Assembly (NCBI GenBank): GCA_963737075.1
Contig: CAVTRI010000002.1
Coordinates: 930,001-994,000, forward strand
Length of the DNA stretch: 64,000 nucleotides
Origin: CAVTRI01 sp963737075
GTDB lineage: Bacteria; Actinomycetota; Acidimicrobiia; Acidimicrobiales; Palsa-688
Reading direction: 5' to 3'
In this document: positions 36,238 through 45,069 of the stretch, in pieces
How the letters are laid out: each line of letters opens with the position of its first letter
How positions within the stretch are numbered: the stretch's first letter is position 1
The notes under the pieces: model-generated
What the model was told of the DNA's origin: nothing
Databases searched by the model: none
What the model saw: only the letters and a program-made list of their open reading frames with translations
Position numbers and translations under genes: made by a program

Positions 36238-36398
36238 AACGCCTGGTCACCGCCGCCGGGGCCGTCTGGGTCCTGGCGGCGGCGGCCACCGCCCCCGACT
36301 GGTGGGACGAGATGGCCGCCCTGTTCATCCTCATCTGGCTCGCCGAACGCCACCTCGAACGCCACCCGGAGCGAAAGGGGTGGCGGCCATGGGACTGA
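36234..36398 (+). CDS. Small membrane protein (SpdB-like position)
   Basis: A 54-residue protein from GTG 36234. Its first helix (LVTAAGAVWVLAAAATA) and second hydrophobic segment (MAALFILIWLAERHLER) make a small membrane hairpin with a charged tail. It overlaps the genes on both sides (4 bp and 10 bp), so it is part of the transfer operon. Small hydrophobic Spd proteins assist plasmid spread within mycelium in Streptomyces; a similar role is a guess. Confidence 0.6.
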   Translation: MKRLVTAAGAVWVLAAAATAPDWWDEMAALFILIWLAERHLERHPERKGWRPWD

Positions 36399-37651
36399 TC
36401 GCCGCCCTCCTCCGTTGGGTGTGGTCGTGGCGGGTCGAGCTCGCCCTCGTCGTCGTCGTCGCCACCATCCGCCAGCTCGTCCTGGACCGTTCGGGGCTGG
36501 CCGGCGCTGACATCGTTCTCGCCGCCACCCTCCTCGTGCTGATGGCACCGGGCTTGGGCGGCGTGTGGCTCCCGCCCCTCCTCAGGAACGCGGCGATGCA
36601 GCGACGCTGGCATCGGGCGCTCGCCGCCTGCCTCCCCCCGCCCGCCACGCCCGTCGTACGCGAGGCCGGCACGGCCCCGGTCGGTGAATGGGTGACCGTG
36701 CAGGTGGCCGCCGGGTCCACCGTGTCTGACCTGGCGTCGCGAGTCGAGCACCTGGCCGCCTGCCTGGACGTCGACCAAGTGCGGGTCTCGCGTCACCCCC
36801 GAACGGCGGCGCTCGCCTTCATCCGCTCCCTCCGCTACGACCCCCTCTCCATCCCCGCCGGCCCCTGGCCGTACGCGGACGCACAACGGACGAGTCTGTG
36901 GCAACCGATCCCCGTCGGCGTGGACGAGAACGGGCAACCCATTGCGATGGGCCTTTTCGAGCACAATCTGCTCGTCGGCGGCGAACCCGGCTCCGGCAAG
37001 TCCGTGGCCATCTCCCAACTCGTCGCCGCTACTGCCCTTGACCCCACCGCCACCGTGCTCCTCCTCGACGGCAAGCTCGTCGAACTCGCTGCATGGCGGC
37101 CGATCGCCACCGGATGCGCCGGTGTCGACATCGGAGAAGGCGTCGCCCTGCTCCAGCAGGCCCGCCAGGAGATGGATTGCCGCTACCAGCATCTCCTCGA
37201 GCGGGGGCTACGGAAGATGCCGGTCGGCACCGGCCTGGTGGTCGTCGTGATCGACGAGCTGGCCCACTATCTGACATGGCCGGACAAGAGGGCCCGCGAC
37301 ACCTTCACCGACCTCCTCCGTGACCTGGTCTCCCGGGGCCGGGCCGCGGGGGTGGTGGTGATCGCGGCCACCCAGAAACCGTCCTCGGAGATCATCCCCA
37401 CCGGCCTCCGCGACCTCTTCGGCTACCGCTGGGCGATGCGCTGCACCACCGGCGCCGCCTCCGACACCATCCTCGGCGGTGGCTGGGCCACCCAAGGCCA
37501 CTCCACCCACACCATCCGCCCCGACCTGCGCGGCGTCGGTCTGCTGTTGCACGAGACCGGCCTGCCCCAACGCCTCCGCGCCTACCACCTCGACGACGCC
37601 GACCTCGCCGGCATCGCCCGACGAGCCCAGCGCCTGCGGAGCCGGCCATGA
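36389..37651 (+). CDS. FtsK/SpoIIIE-type DNA translocase (TraB/TraSA-like)
   Basis: A 420-residue protein. It has two N-terminal membrane helices (LALVVVVATIRQLVL and IVLAATLLVLMAPGLGGVWL) and then an FtsK ATPase domain with Walker A GGEPGSGKSVAISQ, Walker B VVVVIDELAHYL and ATQKPSSEIIPTGLRD as the sensor segment. In actinomycete elements this single protein moves double-stranded DNA between cells. ATG 36389 is chosen because it lies at the end of the small membrane gene and starts with the first membrane segment. Its stop overlaps the rep start by 4 bp (ATGA). Confidence 0.9.
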   Translation: MGLIAALLRWVWSWRVELALVVVVATIRQLVLDRSGLAGADIVLAATLLVLMAPGLGGVWLPPLLRNAAMQRRWHRALAACLPPPATPVVREAGTAPVGEWVTVQVAAGSTVSDLASRVEHLAACLDVDQVRVSRHPRTAALAFIRSLRYDPLSIPAGPWPYADAQRTSLWQPIPVGVDENGQPIAMGLFEHNLLVGGEPGSGKSVAISQLVAATALDPTATVLLLDGKLVELAAWRPIATGCAGVDIGEGVALLQQARQEMDCRYQHLLERGLRKMPVGTGLVVVVIDELAHYLTWPDKRARDTFTDLLRDLVSRGRAAGVVVIAATQKPSSEIIPTGLRDLFGYRWAMRCTTGAASDTILGGGWATQGHSTHTIRPDLRGVGLLLHETGLPQRLRAYHLDDADLAGIARRAQRLRSRP

Positions 37652-38949
37652 CCGACGCGTTCCCCGATCCCGACGTGCTCGCGCAGGCCATCGCCCGTAT
37701 CGCCCATCGCGACTACGAGCTGTGGGCCGCGCAGTTGGAATCTGCCAACCGGTGCGCCAGGCCCGTGCGTCTCACCGGCGGAGTCACCGTCGCCGACCCC
37801 ACCACCGGGTCCGTCGTCCACGGCTTCGACACCGACGACCAACCAGACGGCGTGCTGCTGAAGGCATGCCGGGCTCGGCGGGCCACCATCTGCCCGGCCT
37901 GCGCCAGCCTTTACCGGGCCGACGTCCGCCACCTCATCACCGCCGGCCTCGCCGACCTGCACCCCGACGTGCCCGTCCTGTTCGTCACCCTCACCGCCCC
38001 CAGCTTCGGCCCCGTCCACGTCGCCCGAACACCGCCCGGCCCCTGCCAGCCCACGGACCCAGGTCTTTTCCCCCAATGTCATCAACCCTGCCGGCAACAA
38101 CACGATCCAACTGACCCGATCGTCGGCACTCCCATATGCGAGCGTGGCTACGACTGGTACGCCGCCATCATGTTCAACAATCGGGCCACCGAGCTGTGGC
38201 GGCGCACCCTCATCGCCGCCCACCGGACACTGGCCAGACAGCTCGCCATCCCCGTGCGCACCATCACCAACCGCCACCGGATCGCCTACGCCAAGATCAT
38301 CGAATACCAAACCCGAGGGGCCATCCACTACCACGCCCTCCTGCGCTGCGACCCTGCCGCCGACATGCCGCCCGCACCGGTCGAGGCGTTTACGGCCGCC
38401 ATCCACACGGCCATCGCCAGCACCGAGACACCGAACCCGCTGCATCCCGACCGCCCCATCCGCTGGGGCACCCAGGTCGACATCACTGCCATCGACCCCG
38501 AACGACGAGCGGCGGCCGCTGGATACCTCACCAAGTACGTGACCAAAGGCGTCGACACAACCGGCGCCCTCGACCACCGCCTCCGCCACCGGCCCACCAC
38601 CCGACCCCTGCCGCCCCACCTGCTCCGCCTGGCCCAGGCCTGCTGGGACCTCGCCGACCATCCCAACCTCGCCCGGCTCAACCTGCGGGCGTGGGCCCAC
38701 ACCCTCGGCTATCGCGGCCACTGGCTTACCAAGAGCCGCACCTGGTCCACCACCCTCGGCCACATCAGGGAGCGCCGCCACCAGTGGCAGCTCGCCCAAC
38801 ACGGGCATATCCCCGACCCCGACCACGCCGTCATCGCCGAGTGGACCTACCAGCACACCGGGCACGCCAGCGCCGGCGACGCCTGGCTCGCCCGCATCGC
38901 CGACGACAACCACCAACGCAATCGCCGCACCGCCTGGGAGGAATCATGA
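37648..38949 (+). CDS. RepSA-like rolling-circle replication initiator
   Basis: A 433-residue protein of the pSAM2 RepSA/Rep_SA family. It shows a zinc-binding Cys pair in ATICPACASLYRAD, strands VPVLFVTLTAPSFG (motif 1), the HUH motif GAIHYHALLR and the catalytic tyrosine motif AAGYLTKYVTKG. It should nick the element origin and start rolling-circle replication after excision. It overlaps the translocase gene and the following excisionase gene by 4 bp each. Confidence 0.9.
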   Translation: MTDAFPDPDVLAQAIARIAHRDYELWAAQLESANRCARPVRLTGGVTVADPTTGSVVHGFDTDDQPDGVLLKACRARRATICPACASLYRADVRHLITAGLADLHPDVPVLFVTLTAPSFGPVHVARTPPGPCQPTDPGLFPQCHQPCRQQHDPTDPIVGTPICERGYDWYAAIMFNNRATELWRRTLIAAHRTLARQLAIPVRTITNRHRIAYAKIIEYQTRGAIHYHALLRCDPAADMPPAPVEAFTAAIHTAIASTETPNPLHPDRPIRWGTQVDITAIDPERRAAAAGYLTKYVTKGVDTTGALDHRLRHRPTTRPLPPHLLRLAQACWDLADHPNLARLNLRAWAHTLGYRGHWLTKSRTWSTTLGHIRERRHQWQLAQHGHIPDPDHAVIAEWTYQHTGHASAGDAWLARIADDNHQRNRRTAWEES

Positions 38950-39167
38950 CCGAGGCGACCCCGAGCGAGGTTGACCGCGTGCGGGGACGATGGATCAGCA
39001 TCCGCCAGATGGCCGAGGATCTCGGCGTATCGACGAGCACGGTCTACAAGTGGTCGGCGCGAGGTCAACCGTGGTTCCCCAGGTCGATCCGGCTCCGCAA
39101 CGGCGATATCCGTGTGCGCCAGGACTGGTACGAGCGCTGGCTGGCCGAGATGGAGACACCGTGCTGA
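38946..39167 (+). CDS. xis: Excisionase-like helix-turn-helix protein
   Basis: A 73-residue protein from ATG 38946: WISIRQMAEDLGVSTSTVYK is a MerR/excisionase-type helix-turn-helix, followed by the wing RSIRLRNGDIRVRQDWYERW. Proteins of this size and place next to an integrase direct excision. It overlaps rep by 4 bp and the next small gene by 7 bp. Confidence 0.85.
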   Translation: MTEATPSEVDRVRGRWISIRQMAEDLGVSTSTVYKWSARGQPWFPRSIRLRNGDIRVRQDWYERWLAEMETPC

Positions 39168-39286
39168 CGGCAGCGACCGTCCGCCGCCGAGGCCTCGAGC
39201 AAATTGCTCGTCAGGTCGGCGTGCCGGTCGAGGACCTGGTGCTGGAGGAAGCCTCCGGCTCGGGGAACATTCCCGACGACCGGTAG
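39161..39286 (+). CDS. 41-residue protein of unknown function in the rep-xis operon
   Basis: GTG 39161 overlaps the end of the excisionase gene by 7 bp (GTGCTGA). The protein contains RRGLEQIARQVGVPVEDLVL, a helix-turn-helix-like pattern, and ends acidic (GNIPDDR). Overlap and coding quality favour a real gene. It ends 60 bp before the integrase stop codon on the opposite strand. It could be a small regulator of int or xis. Confidence 0.5.
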   Translation: MLTAATVRRRGLEQIARQVGVPVEDLVLEEASGSGNIPDDR

Positions 39287-39346
39287 CACCCTCAAACGCA
39301 GGAGCAACCTGATCCCGCTCGGGCAGCGGCGAAGCGAGACGGCCGA

Positions 39347-40867
39347 TCACTTGTCAGCAGGCGGGGTGGGCACGCTGGCGATCAGCTTCCGTACGCCGTC
39401 GTGCTCGCGACCGGGCGCCACTCCCTGGTAGATGTCGAGGAAAACCGACAGGGTCTTGTGCCCCGACCACCGCTGGCAGACGACGGCGTCTACGCCTTCC
39501 CTCAGCCACCAGGAGCAGGCGGCGTGGCGGAGGTCGTGACGGCGGAGGCGGGCCAGCTTGGGTTGGCGGGGGTCGTCGGGCGCCAGGGCCTCGCGGAGAG
39601 GCCAGAGCGCCGATCGACCCGGTTCCCACACGTTCCGGGCGAACATGTCGGCGTCGAAGGGCTTACCCGACCGATGGAAGACCAGTCCGCCGGGCCCGTC
39701 GCCGTAGAGCTCCCGGTGCTGGCGGAGTTTCGCCACCAGCAGCGGATGGATCGGGGCTCGCCGGGTGTCGGTCACGTCACGGTCCTTCAGGGGACCCCAG
39801 TGTGGATCCTCACCGGGATCGAGCCACCGGGCGGCGACCGGCCGATGGGTGCGCCGAACCGTGACCCATCCGGCGCCGCCGTCCGCGGGCAGCTCGACGT
39901 CGTCCCACAACAAGCCGGCGGCTTCGCCGGGACGCAGCCCGCAGAACGCCATGACCAACACGAAGCACTCGACCACGCCACCCCACGATCCGTGCGTGAC
40001 GCAGGACTCGGCAAGGACCAGTGCTTGCTCGACGCCGATCACCACGTCCGCATCGACTGCCAACGCGGCGCGGCCGCCGGTCAACGTCGTCTTGCCCTTG
40101 ACCTTGCGGCGGGGCCTGACCGTGACCCAGGGGTTGCGGTCGATGGGGATGTCGTCACGCGCGACCGCCCACGCCCAGCACGCTTTGAGGGGCTGGAGAA
40201 ACCGGGTGACAGTCGTGGCCCCATTCCGCTTGGCGGGGTTGCGCTGGTTGACCTCGAACCGACCGACGAACGCCTCGAGCTGGCTGCCGGTGAGCGAGTC
40301 CGCCTGCGCGGAGTGCGCCTGCAGCCAGGAGCGTCCGGCGACTTGCTGCTCGGTGAGCTTGACCCCCAGGTGGTCGGGCAAGAAGCTGGCGTGGTCGAGG
40401 TAGTCCTCGACTGGCGCCTGAGTGTCGTCGTCGAGCTCGGCGCCATCGGCGAGGAGCCACCGCCGGGCACGGTTGAACGACATGGCCGCCAGGACCTTGG
40501 TCTTCGGTTCCCATTCCGGATGCTGCCGGTAGTAAGCCTCGGTCAGCTCGAACACCGTCGGCACGGACGGTCCCTCTGTCGCCGCCGCAGGCTCGTGCTC
40601 GACGAACCGCTTAGCCCGGACATCGAACGGCAGGCCGGCGGTGAACCCGGCCTCCAGTTGTTCCTTCCAGGCCTGGGCCAAGCCGGCTCGCCGGAACCTC
40701 TTCAGCCACTGGACCCCGTCGGCCCGGCCGCCCACGTCCCAACAGTCCACCTCCCGTCGGCGCGGCGCGCCGGTCGCCCGATCGACGACGGCCTCGCTCG
40801 TCCGCTTCTTGCTGATCCAGACGCTGAAGGTCTTGGGTACCCAGGGCTCCTGGGAGCTGGATGTCAT
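39347..40867 (-). CDS. int: Tyrosine recombinase (integrase) of the element
   Basis: A 506-residue enzyme. It has an N-terminal arm-binding part (about 1-100), a core-binding domain (about 170-260, SQLEAFVGRFEVNQRNPAKR) and a catalytic domain with the first Arg in FCGLRPGEAAGLLW, the HxLRH motif in RRHDLRHAACSWWL, and WSGHKTLSVFLDIYQG with the second His and the nucleophile Tyr. All key residues are present. Size and motifs match integrases of Streptomyces-type integrated plasmids that target tRNA genes. It reads leftward, convergent with xis. Confidence 0.93.
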   Translation of the reverse strand: MTSSSQEPWVPKTFSVWISKKRTSEAVVDRATGAPRRREVDCWDVGGRADGVQWLKRFRRAGLAQAWKEQLEAGFTAGLPFDVRAKRFVEHEPAAATEGPSVPTVFELTEAYYRQHPEWEPKTKVLAAMSFNRARRWLLADGAELDDDTQAPVEDYLDHASFLPDHLGVKLTEQQVAGRSWLQAHSAQADSLTGSQLEAFVGRFEVNQRNPAKRNGATTVTRFLQPLKACWAWAVARDDIPIDRNPWVTVRPRRKVKGKTTLTGGRAALAVDADVVIGVEQALVLAESCVTHGSWGGVVECFVLVMAFCGLRPGEAAGLLWDDVELPADGGAGWVTVRRTHRPVAARWLDPGEDPHWGPLKDRDVTDTRRAPIHPLLVAKLRQHRELYGDGPGGLVFHRSGKPFDADMFARNVWEPGRSALWPLREALAPDDPRQPKLARLRRHDLRHAACSWWLREGVDAVVCQRWSGHKTLSVFLDIYQGVAPGREHDGVRKLIASVPTPPADK

Positions 40868-40946
40868 CCCCCGCTCCTTCCCTCCGCAGTTGTCCGGAAC
40901 AGCCCGGGAAGGTGGCGGGGGCTGCGACCGCGAGCCCCACTCTAGC

Positions 40947-40970
40947 TTTCGCTGTTGAATCAGCGTTGAA
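40947..40970 (+). repeat. Right integrase arm-type site candidate
   Basis: Partner of 26580-26603, with one mismatch in 24 bp and the same orientation, again holding two GTTGAA hexamers. It lies between the integrase start codon (40867) and attR, so integrase bound here could also repress its own promoter. Confidence 0.6.
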
Positions 40971-41127
40971 TCGGACCCGGTTCGGGGCGATCAGCGCTCC
41001 TCGGAGGGGCCGTCAGAGAGGCGGTCCCCGGTACCCTTCCGATGGTGCTGGCCGGTCAGAAAAGCCCTATCTACCTACGTTTCGTATGAGAGCGAGGCCC
41101 CCCCGGGTCTGCTAAGATAGTCGCCGA

Positions 41128-41215
41128 GGAGAGGTGCGAGAGCGGCCGAATCGGACTCACTGCTAATGAGTTGACCTCTAACAGGGGTCCGGGGGTTCAA
41201 ATCCCCCCCTCTCCG
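41128..41215 (+). tRNA. tRNA-Ser(GCT), rebuilt at attR
   Basis: An 88-nt class II tRNA with a long variable arm. The acceptor stem is GGAGAGG/CCTCTCC (41128-41134 and 41208-41214) with discriminator G. The anticodon loop is CTGCTAA with anticodon GCT at 41162-41164, and TTCAAAT is the T-loop. The first 39 bases come from the element side of the crossover and the rest is chromosomal. A TAAGAT hexamer (41113-41118) supplied by the element is the likely -10. Confidence 0.96.
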
Positions 41216-41237
41216 CTGGGGAACTAGGGGCATAACA

Positions 41238-41365
41238 GAAGGGGATCTCCGAGAGTACGGTCACCCGCTCGAGGTCGGACTCATAAAACGTGAGCACGTC
41301 GAGTCGTGGCTGCTCGTGCTGGAGGACGGAGGGAGGACGCCCTCCACGCTCGCCAGCCGCTACCG
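41238..41365 (+). pseudogene. N-terminal fragment of another tyrosine integrase
   Basis: In the frame of 41280 the DNA reads EGDLREYGHPLEVGLIKREH then VESWLLVLEDGGRTPSTLAS and RYRG, the N-terminal SAM-like core-binding domain of a phage-type integrase (usually R-EHVEAWLA-L-GR-P-TVSNRYRAL). It stops within the domain and joins the relaxase fragment. It lies only 23 bp downstream of tRNA-Ser. It is not part of the element at 26.4-41.2 kb, whose own integrase is intact. Confidence 0.6.
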
Positions 41366-42707
41366 AGGTCCGAGACGGTGATACCGCCAAAGCTGTTGCC
41401 TGGTACCTCGACCATGACCGCATCCACGCCGTCGCGGCCCGGGACCGAAACCTGCAGCAGGCGGTGGACGCCTGGGCGGCCGACACCGCTGCCGGCTTCG
41501 ACACGGGCCTGTATGCCTGGCGGCGGGCCAACGTGGCCGCCCTCAATGAGCGCGCTCGGGCGTGGATGAAGACGACCGGGCGGCTAGCGGGACCCGAGCT
41601 GGTCTGCCCCGGCGGCAACACCTACCGCGCCGGTGACCGGGTCGTCACCCTCGCCCCCGGGACTGACGGCCGCCTGGTCACCTCCCAGCGGGCCGTCATC
41701 GAGGCGGTGAACCCCTCCCAGGGCGCGGTTACGTTACGCACCGACGACGGCCAGCAGGTGTCGCTCGGCAGACAGGAGGCAGGGAAGGACCGGTTGGGTT
41801 ACGGGTACGCGACAACGGTTCACCGCTGTCAGGGGACGACGACGGACGGGGCCCATCTGTTCGCCGACGGCGGCGGCCGAGAACTCGCCTACGTCGCGCT
41901 GTCCCGGGCCCGGGAGTCCACCCACGTCTGGACGGTGGCCGACGACCTCCCCCAAGCCGCAGACGACCTCCGCCGCGACTGGTTCGCCCAGCACACCCCC
42001 ACCTGGGCCATCGACACCGCCGTCCCCGACCCCGCTACCCTCAACCGGGACCGCTTCCAAGCCCTGCCCCCCGACCAGCAGGCCCGGGTGGTCGCCCTCC
42101 TCCACGCCGAGACCGCGATCGCCGGCAACGCCATCGCCGGTCTGCGCCTGCCCGACCGGGCCGCCACCCTCGGCCAAGCCGAGACGGCACTCCAGCAGGC
42201 CCGGCAGACCCGGACCGACCTCGACATCGGCAGCGGCGTGTGGGAAAACACCGACGCCGGCCGGGCGTCCGCGACCTGGCCCAGGCCCGGGCGGAGCGGC
42301 GGCGGGCCGAGCAGACTGCCGAGCGCGCCCGTTGGCGGGACCGTCACGCAGCAAGAAAGGACGTGGCGGTGTGGGCCGCACGGGAGGCCGACGCCCAACA
42401 CCGGTGGGATACCCATGTCGCCCCCCACATCATCAGGCTCGACCAAGAGATCGCCCGCCACACGGCCACCCTGGAGGGCACCGCCGACCGCCTCGAGCGG
42501 CGGACAACGGCTGCCAACGCCGTCATTAGTCACGCCTTCCAACGGCAGGGCGACGCCGACAAGCTCGCCGACCGGCTCCAAACCCACCGGGACCACATCC
42601 GCCGAGAAGCCACCCGCCGCCAGCAGCAGCTCCAGATCGTGCCCGCCCGCACCCCGAACCACCGGCGGCGCATCGAGTCGGCCCGGAACTGTAGGGCGCG
42701 TAGCTAA
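41366..42707 (+). pseudogene. C-terminal remnant of a MobF/TraA relaxase-helicase
   Basis: The 5' end is missing. The frame reads YRAGDRVVTLAPGTDGRLV (helicase insert), then YGYATTVHRCQGTTTDGAHL and ELAYVALSRARESTHVW, the RecD-like helicase motifs of TraA/TrwC relaxases. About 42265 the frame shifts and a helical, coiled-coil-like tail (AEQTAERARWRDRHAARKDV) continues to 42707. Nothing of the relaxase domain remains. It is a relic of a conjugative element of a different type from the FtsK/Rep element. Confidence 0.75.
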
Positions 42708-43571
42708 CAGTTCGGTCTTCACCCTGCGACCAGGTGTCCCATACAGCACCCCATTGCCGGAATCCTCACCGAGCGGGCCTTGTAGGACGCCCTTGTGACG
42801 CCCGGGCGGGCTAACCGGCCCTGTTGTCGGATGCGGTTCCCTAGACGGGACAGCGCGCTCGCGGGCGGAGTGAACTCTTGTTCGAAGCGTCAGGCAGCAG
42901 CGTGTGATCTGTTGCCGGGTGATGGCGCCGCGGTGTGCCGGCGTACGGGGATACCTGATCGCCCAGACAAAAAGCTCGGTCCGAAGCGCCGATTAAGAAC
43001 ACTCAGGCCAGAGTCATTCGATACAGAGGGGAACGGTTCGGCGCGCTAGTGAGTGAATGTATCTCGCGCGAGGGTCGCTGCCGCCCCAAGAAGCAGCCGG
43101 TGTGGGCCGATCGGCGGCGTATCCCTCGCGGCGTCGACCCATGGTTGCCCCGTGAGTACTCCAACCCTGGCATGCTGCTTGGTGCGGGTTCCGGCCGATT
43201 CCGTACAGCCGTTCGGGCGGGTCCAACTCGTAGCGGTGGTTCGGTAGGTAGTCCGGCGGTGCAAACCTCGCTGGTTCGCGACGGCCGAGCCCGGGATGGC
43301 CTCGGCTGTCATCCGCCTCAGCGGGAGAGCCGGTACAGACCGAGCGTCGAGGTCCGGATGCAGACCTCTTCCTCGATGGATGATGGCTGCTCCAGCTCGA
43401 TTATCGAAGTGATGTCAACGCCAACGGCCACGTCCACGCCCGGGACTTCCTGTCAGATGAACCAACTCGAAGCGCTGTTCGGGCAGCGACCCGGCGGTCC
43501 GATTCGGTTCGGCTGCTCATCGTCGCCAGGGCGTGAATGCATGGGAGCATCCGGTGCCGGAGCCGGGGAGG
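42708..43571. other. Non-coding or decayed stretch
   Basis: About 860 bp without a recognisable gene. Open frames occur on both strands, but none shows a conserved motif or a ribosome-binding site. It probably continues the decayed mobile DNA at its left. Confidence 0.45.
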
Positions 43572-44722
43572 TCAGCCCGGGTCGGCGTCGACGGCGTGAC
43601 GGAAGTCGAGCAGGGCGGTGGCGAGGGCGTCGGGTTGTTCCATCGGCATCATGTGCGTGCCGGGGTCGATCAGCACGTAGACGCAGTCGGGGATCCCTGA
43701 GCGATGGCTTCGAGGGCGGCTGGGATGGCGGAGAGGTCTTGGGCGCCGGCGATCGCGACGGCCGGAACGGTGATCTGGTCCAGGCGGGCGACGACGTCCA
43801 GTCGGGCCATCGCCCGCCAGGAGGCGGCCCACTCGGCGACGCTGTCGCGGCGGATCATCTCTCGCGAGTAGCGCACCGCCCAACCGTTCTCGGCGATGGT
43901 GGCCGGCAGGAACCAGCGGATGAGCGATTCGGCGACCTGGACGTCCATGCCGTTGGCCTCGGCGTTGGCCGCCCGCTCATCGAGCAGATCGGTGGGACAC
44001 CAGGGCGAGGTGGCGATCAAGGCCAAGGAACGCACCCGGCCCGGGTGGTTCAACGCCAAGTGTTGAGCTATCGCACCGCCGTAAGAGGCGCCGTACACGT
44101 CGGCACGGTCGACGCCCAGGACGTCAGGAAGGGTGGCGGCGTCGTCGGCGACGTGGTCGAGGTCGCGCACCAGCGGTGCGCCACGGGCCCAGCCGTGGTT
44201 GCGGATGTCGTAGGCGATCACCCGCCCGGCGGTGGCCAGCCGGGGGTACACGTTGCGCCACACCCGCCGGTCCAGCGCCAGGCAGTGCACCAGCAGCATC
44301 GGGGGGCCCTCGCGGCCGTTGTCCCACACGACGGTGTCGTGATCGCCGACCCGGACCACGGTCTCGGTGACGCCGGGCAGCAGCCGCTGCCGTTCGGCCG
44401 CCAGGTGTTCGTCGAGGATGCGCATCGCGTTGACCGCCCGCGGGCCGCCGAGGTAGATGGCGGCCTGGTTGATGACATCGACGATCTCGTCGTTGGTGGC
44501 CCCGGCCCCGACGGCGACGTCGAGGTAGGTGCGCAGCTGATCGGGCACGTCGCCCAGGGCGATCAGCATGGCGAGGGTCAGCAATCCCCACTCTCGGGTG
44601 CCGACCGTGGCGTTGCGCAGCATCGGGCCGGTGCCGGCCAGGTGCCGCTGCAACGCCGGGCTCACCCGCCCGACATGGCCGACTTTGGAGGCGAGATCGC
44701 GGCCCCAATGGGCGTCGGTCAT
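43572..44722 (-). pseudogene. Carboxymuconolactone decarboxylase-alpha/beta hydrolase fusion, frameshifted
   Basis: From ATG 44722 the first 115 residues are a carboxymuconolactone decarboxylase-like (CMD) domain with TREWGLLTLAMLIALGDVPD and EIVDVINQAAIYLGGPRAVN. The rest is an alpha/beta hydrolase with nucleophile motif YGASYGGAIAQ. Near 43700 the frame shifts after EAIAQGSP, and the end DCVYVLIDPGTHMMPMEQPD with the catalytic His follows in another frame. The order CMD then hydrolase is the reverse of the known PcaL fusion (hydrolase then CMD). It overlaps the YCII gene by 4 bp. A role in lactone breakdown is inferred. Confidence 0.78.
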
Positions 44723-45015
44723 GACGATGCTCGCTTCCCCAGCTCGCCGAACACCGGATCCCATTCGGTCACGGTCATGTCGGCGATCAGCCCCTCCACG
44801 GCGAACGGGTCGGTGGCGATCAGGCGGTCCAACGCATCCCGGTCGGCGGCGTCGATGACCAGCATCGCCGACCTCACCGCCGTCCCGACCAACGGTCCCG
44901 ACGCTCGCAGGCCGCCGACCTCGACCTGGCCCACCAACCAGTCGACGTGCGCACCCACATGAGCGTGCCAGCCCTCCTCGTCAGGATGCGTGTACGTCAC
45001 CACGAACGTCGTCAT
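44719..45015 (-). CDS. YCII-family protein
   Basis: A 98-residue protein beginning MTTFVVTYTHPDEEGWHAHV and ending EWDPVFGELGKRASS. It has the ferredoxin-like fold pattern of YCII/muconolactone-isomerase-like proteins (ASGPLVGTAVRSAMLVIDAA, then DPFAVEGLI). Its neighbour, the CMD-hydrolase fusion, overlaps by 4 bp, so both likely act on the same aromatic or lactone compound. Confidence 0.82.
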   Translation of the reverse strand: MTTFVVTYTHPDEEGWHAHVGAHVDWLVGQVEVGGLRASGPLVGTAVRSAMLVIDAADRDALDRLIATDPFAVEGLIADMTVTEWDPVFGELGKRASS

Positions 45016-45069
45016 CTCCAAGACTCCATCGAGAAGGTCGGGGCGGCACCGGGTCGAAGCGCCAGCCCC

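Larger units (their letters stand above)
26415..41166. mobile_element. Integrative element (AICE type) in tRNA-Ser(GCT), 14.7 kb
   Basis: The ends are two identical 40-bp direct repeats, 26415-26454 and 41127-41166, offset by exactly 14,712 bp. The right copy is the 5' half of an intact tRNA-Ser gene; the left copy is an orphan 5' half. The enclosed DNA holds tyrosine integrase, excisionase, FtsK/TraB-type transfer ATPase and RepSA-like initiator, the defining set of actinomycete integrative and conjugative elements. It also carries a restriction-modification module and other cargo. All core genes look intact, so excision and transfer may still work. Confidence 0.9.

Noticed and set aside
37582..38916. 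444-codon minus-strand open frame opposite rep
   Set aside because: Val/Gly-rich shadow of the Rep gene, which has the HUH and tyrosine motifs.
43049..44962. 637-codon plus-strand open frame
   Set aside because: No coding signature. Most of it is the antisense of the CMD-hydrolase gene.
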